5,416 bases of DNA from an uncultured Eubacteriales bacterium (GTDB lineage: Bacteria > Bacillota > Clostridia > Peptostreptococcales > Anaerovoracaceae): the NCBI GenBank assembly GCA_902765035.1, contig CACWYF010000105.1, forward strand, positions 1 to 5,416, given 5' to 3'. The position numbers were made by a program, and so were the translations under genes. Positions within the stretch are counted from its first letter, which is position 1. Every line of letters begins with the position of its first letter. The notes beneath the pieces were generated by a model, which saw nothing but the letters and a program-made list of their open reading frames with translations, did no database searches and was not told the DNA's origin. Shown in pieces: positions 4,643 through 5,416 of this stretch.

Positions 4643-5416
4643 TTACTCAATTACTACTCCGTCTTCGTCGACGCGGATGCCCCCGTCCCTGGCGTCTGCG
4701 GGCTGCTTGCTGTCTTCGAAGTGCTTCATGACTCTGGTCCTTACATCCTCGAGTACGTCAGGATGCTCTTCGAGATATGTCTTGACATTCTCTCTGCCCT
4801 GTCCGATCCTCTCTCCATTGTAGCTGTACCAGGATCCTGCCTTCTCGATTATGCCTATGTCTGTGGCCGTATCGAGTATGTCGCCCGGGAGAGATATTCC
4901 GGTTCCGTACATGATATCGAATTCAGCCTTCTTGAACGGAGGAGCGACCTTGTTCTTGACGATCTTGACTCTGGTCCTGTTGCCCAGCATATCCTCGCCC
5001 TTCTTGATAGTCTCGACTCTTCTGACATCGAGTCTCATGGATGCGTAGAACTTGAGAGCCCTTCCGCCTGTAGTCGTCTCCGGATTACCGAACATGATGC
5101 CGATCTTCTCTCTCAGCTGGTTGATGAAGATCACGCATGTGTTGGACTTGTTGACAGCACCTGCGATCTTACGCAGAGCCTGTGACATGAGTCTTGCCTG
5201 AAGACCTACATGTGAATCTCCCATCTCACCCTGGATCTCTGCCTTAGGTACGAGAGCTGCGACTGAGTCGATAACGATGATATCAAGAGCTCCGCTCCTT
5301 GCCAGCATCTCGCAGATCTCGAGAGCCTGCTCACCTGTATCCGGCTGGGATACAAGAAGCTCATCTACATTGACACCGAGATTCTTCGCATATACAGGGT
5401 CAAGTGCGTGTTCAGC
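4643..5416 (-). CDS. recA: RecA recombinase, C-terminal ~257 residues (5' end outside window)
   Basis: RecA forms ATP-dependent filaments on single-stranded DNA, catalyses strand exchange and stimulates LexA self-cleavage. The frame is open to the right edge; the visible protein begins [15 protein letters not shown], equivalent to about residue 95 of E. coli RecA, so Walker A and the N-terminal helix are missing. Present (visible numbering): the catalytic Glu (2), [13 protein letters not shown] (23-35), the Walker B strand [10 protein letters not shown] (46-55), FINQLR (97-102) with the allosteric Gln, and the L2 loop with GNPETTTGG (110-118), then the C-terminal domain ending in a short acidic tail. 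The internal Met at 5308 is not the start. A strong promoter for rplU begins 9 bp after its stop and no terminator is visible between, so recA transcripts may run into rplU. Confidence 0.97.
   Translation of the reverse strand, partial: AEHALDPVYAKNLGVNVDELLVSQPDTGEQALEICEMLARSGALDIIVIDSVAALVPKAEIQGEMGDSHVGLQARLMSQALRKIAGAVNKSNTCVIFINQLREKIGIMFGNPETTTGGRALKFYASMRLDVRRVETIKKGEDMLGNRTRVKIVKNKVAPPFKKAEFDIMYGTGISLPGDILDTATDIGIIEKAGSWYSYNGERIGQGRENVKTYLEEHPDVLEDVRTRVMKHFEDSKQPADARDGGIRVDEDGVVIE

Noticed and set aside
3979..5185. Two long plus-strand frames (3979-4611 and 4586-5185) antisense to rplU and recA
   Set aside because: They lie over well-identified genes on the other strand, cross the rplU promoter and leader, and have no convincing ribosome binding site or family resemblance.

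Overview
The window comes from a low-to-moderate GC member of the Bacillota, most likely class Clostridia. The reasons are the Spo0A-type effector domain (a family known from endospore-formers and their relatives), the DUF896/UPF0291 protein, an alanyl-tRNA synthetase with a clostridial-style Cys-rich insertion, a Firmicutes-type RNA leader in front of rplU, and strong AGGAGG-type ribosome binding sites. I cannot place it to family from this sequence. Every gene I support lies on the minus strand, so transcription runs from high to low coordinates.

In transcription order: the 3' two-thirds of recA (4643-5416, entering from the right edge); a strong promoter 9 nt after the recA stop; a ~100-nt RNA leader; rplU (L21) with a long C-terminal extension; rpmA (L27); an intrinsic terminator placed directly against the obg ribosome binding site; obg with its own downstream terminator; a 243-bp AT-rich intergenic region holding a sigma-A-type promoter; comEA; a small gene for a receiver-less Spo0A-like DNA-binding protein, translationally coupled to comEA; a GC-rich hairpin; a DUF896 gene; and the first 211 codons of alaS, running off the left edge. 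The DUF896 gene and alaS each appear to have their own promoter, and in both cases the promoter overlaps the stop codon of the preceding gene.

Functionally this is mainly housekeeping: recombination (RecA), large ribosomal subunit proteins (L21, L27), a ribosome-assembly GTPase (Obg) and tRNA charging (AlaRS). The less ordinary part is the two-gene unit comEA plus spo0A-C-like, which joins a DNA-uptake receptor to a predicted phosphorylation-independent transcription factor. Other oddities are a SAP/HeH-like tail on L21, an L27 without the N-terminal extension usual in Firmicutes together with absence of the prp protease gene from its usual position, and the terminator/attenuator in front of obg. 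There is no mobile element, CRISPR array, tRNA or rRNA gene in view. No gene-free stretch exceeds 300 bases; the longest (2127-2369) is described through its individual elements.
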